In this document: piece after piece, positions 63,446 through 64,000 of the stretch
Numbering within the stretch: the first letter of the stretch is position 1
Layout: the number at the start of each line of letters is the position of its first letter
Assembly (NCBI RefSeq): GCF_000372725.1
Contig: NW_005202428.1
Coordinates: 2,536,873 to 2,600,872 of the forward strand
From: Emiliania huxleyi CCMP1516
Lineage: Eukaryota; Haptophyta; Isochrysidales; Noelaerhabdaceae
Direction of reading: 5' to 3'
DNA length: 64,000 bases
The notes under the pieces: generated by a model
Seen by the model: only the letters and a program-made list of their open reading frames with translations
Databases searched by the model: none
Told to the model about the DNA's origin: nothing
Position numbers and translations under genes: made by a program

Positions 63446-64000
63446 AGATGCGAGCTTCTGAGAAAAAGGCGCTGAAAAGAATTTTGGTTCGGGAGAATCG
63501 TTTCCTGCCTGTGTGGTGGCGGCGTGCCGTCCTCCCATCCCTCCCTTGCTTGTCTGTTTTCTTTCTTTCTTTCAGCATGGCGCGGTATGGTCCCGAGTTG
63601 GGAACACCTATCCATGCTCGCTGTTAGTGGTGGTGCTCTAACCTCCGAGAGAAACCCATCGGGTCGCTGCTCATTGCAAACCCTGTCAGCAGAGTCCTCC
63701 TACGGGAATGTTCGTAACACTCAGGCTGGGATGAAAACATTTTTAAAGAATTCTTAAAGGAAAGAAACAAACCCAAGAAACCCAGCCGCGAAGCCATCAT
63801 GAATTCTGTCTGGGTCTGGAGCTCTGGAGCGAGAAAAGTAAAAGAACATAGGATGGATAGGGCGCCTGTTCACGGCATGGAGGGTGAGCCACGATGAACG
63901 TAATGAACGTAGAGCCGAACGAGAGGAAGCCGGGGAAGACGACTCCGAGGAGGACGAAACACCAGTGGTAATCCCGCCATCAGCCTGTCACGATATACCC
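63446..64000. repeat. Repeat cluster at the window end (R3, R4 and a short repeat, reversed)
   Basis: 63510-63573 is the reverse complement of part of R3; 63664-63712 of the repeat at 55283-55330; and about 63860-64000 of 51110-51255 (R4). The window ends inside R4. No gene. Confidence 0.8.

Overview
The window is nuclear DNA of a GC-rich, intron-rich unicellular eukaryote, most likely a haptophyte alga (Emiliania/Gephyrocapsa, Chrysochromulina or a relative). Grounds: most introns I could place by homology and reading frame start with GC and end with AG (about 46 GC-AG, about 23 GT-AG, a few GA-AG candidates); introns are tiny (mostly 41-120 nt); the gene set fits an alga; and there are long GT/CA microsatellites and TTAGGG-type repeats. 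The taxon is inferred; nothing here proves it. There are no operons: genes lie on both strands with short intergenic gaps.

Layout. 1-2.5 kb: a repeat-associated ORF, a microsatellite and an EF-hand gene (-). 2.85-7.7 kb: ABCG-type transporter (+). 8-9.2 kb: a small inverted-repeat element and a foldback. 9.9-18.6 kb: a divergent pair, a tubulin-tyrosine-ligase-like ATP-grasp gene (-) and an insulin-degrading-enzyme (M16) gene (+) with about 29 introns and an unusual zinc-finger N-terminus. 19-24 kb: RING-CH membrane protein, a small membrane protein, a membrane-anchored subtilase. 26-35 kb: DHH exopolyphosphatase, RING-LON protein, pyrroline-5-carboxylate reductase, sulfotransferase-like gene. 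35-39.6 kb: dispersed repeats, a membrane-protein ORF, interstitial telomeric repeats, a 190-bp tandem repeat. 39.8-46 kb: CobW/COG0523 metallochaperone GTPase (-) and patatin-like lipase (+). 47-55 kb: an unidentified mitochondrial-like protein (-), a nest of inserted repeats including a 1237-bp inverted-repeat element with 8-bp target duplication, an unknown zinc-ribbon-like gene, an isochorismatase-family hydrolase. 55.4-63.4 kb: a CPA2-type cation/proton antiporter (+) and a cytochrome-b5/front-end-type desaturase (-).

The striking signal is in the introns. In many genes the first 10-35 nt of an intron are a near copy of the first nt of the exon just downstream, as expected if introns arise by short tandem duplication around AG|GC or AG|GT. 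One such intron of the protease gene (14528-14601), including its 35-nt exon-derived start, is present with 72 of 74 identical positions as an intron of the unrelated antiporter gene (56485-56558), fitted exactly at the splice junction and without target duplication. That is direct sequence evidence for movement of a spliceosomal intron between genes. The neighbouring protease intron consists of five exact-length 67-nt tandem units, each bounded GT...AG.

The genes do not form one pathway; shared themes are membrane transport (ABCG, antiporter), proteolysis and ubiquitin (M16, subtilase, two RING types) and lipid metabolism (patatin, desaturase).
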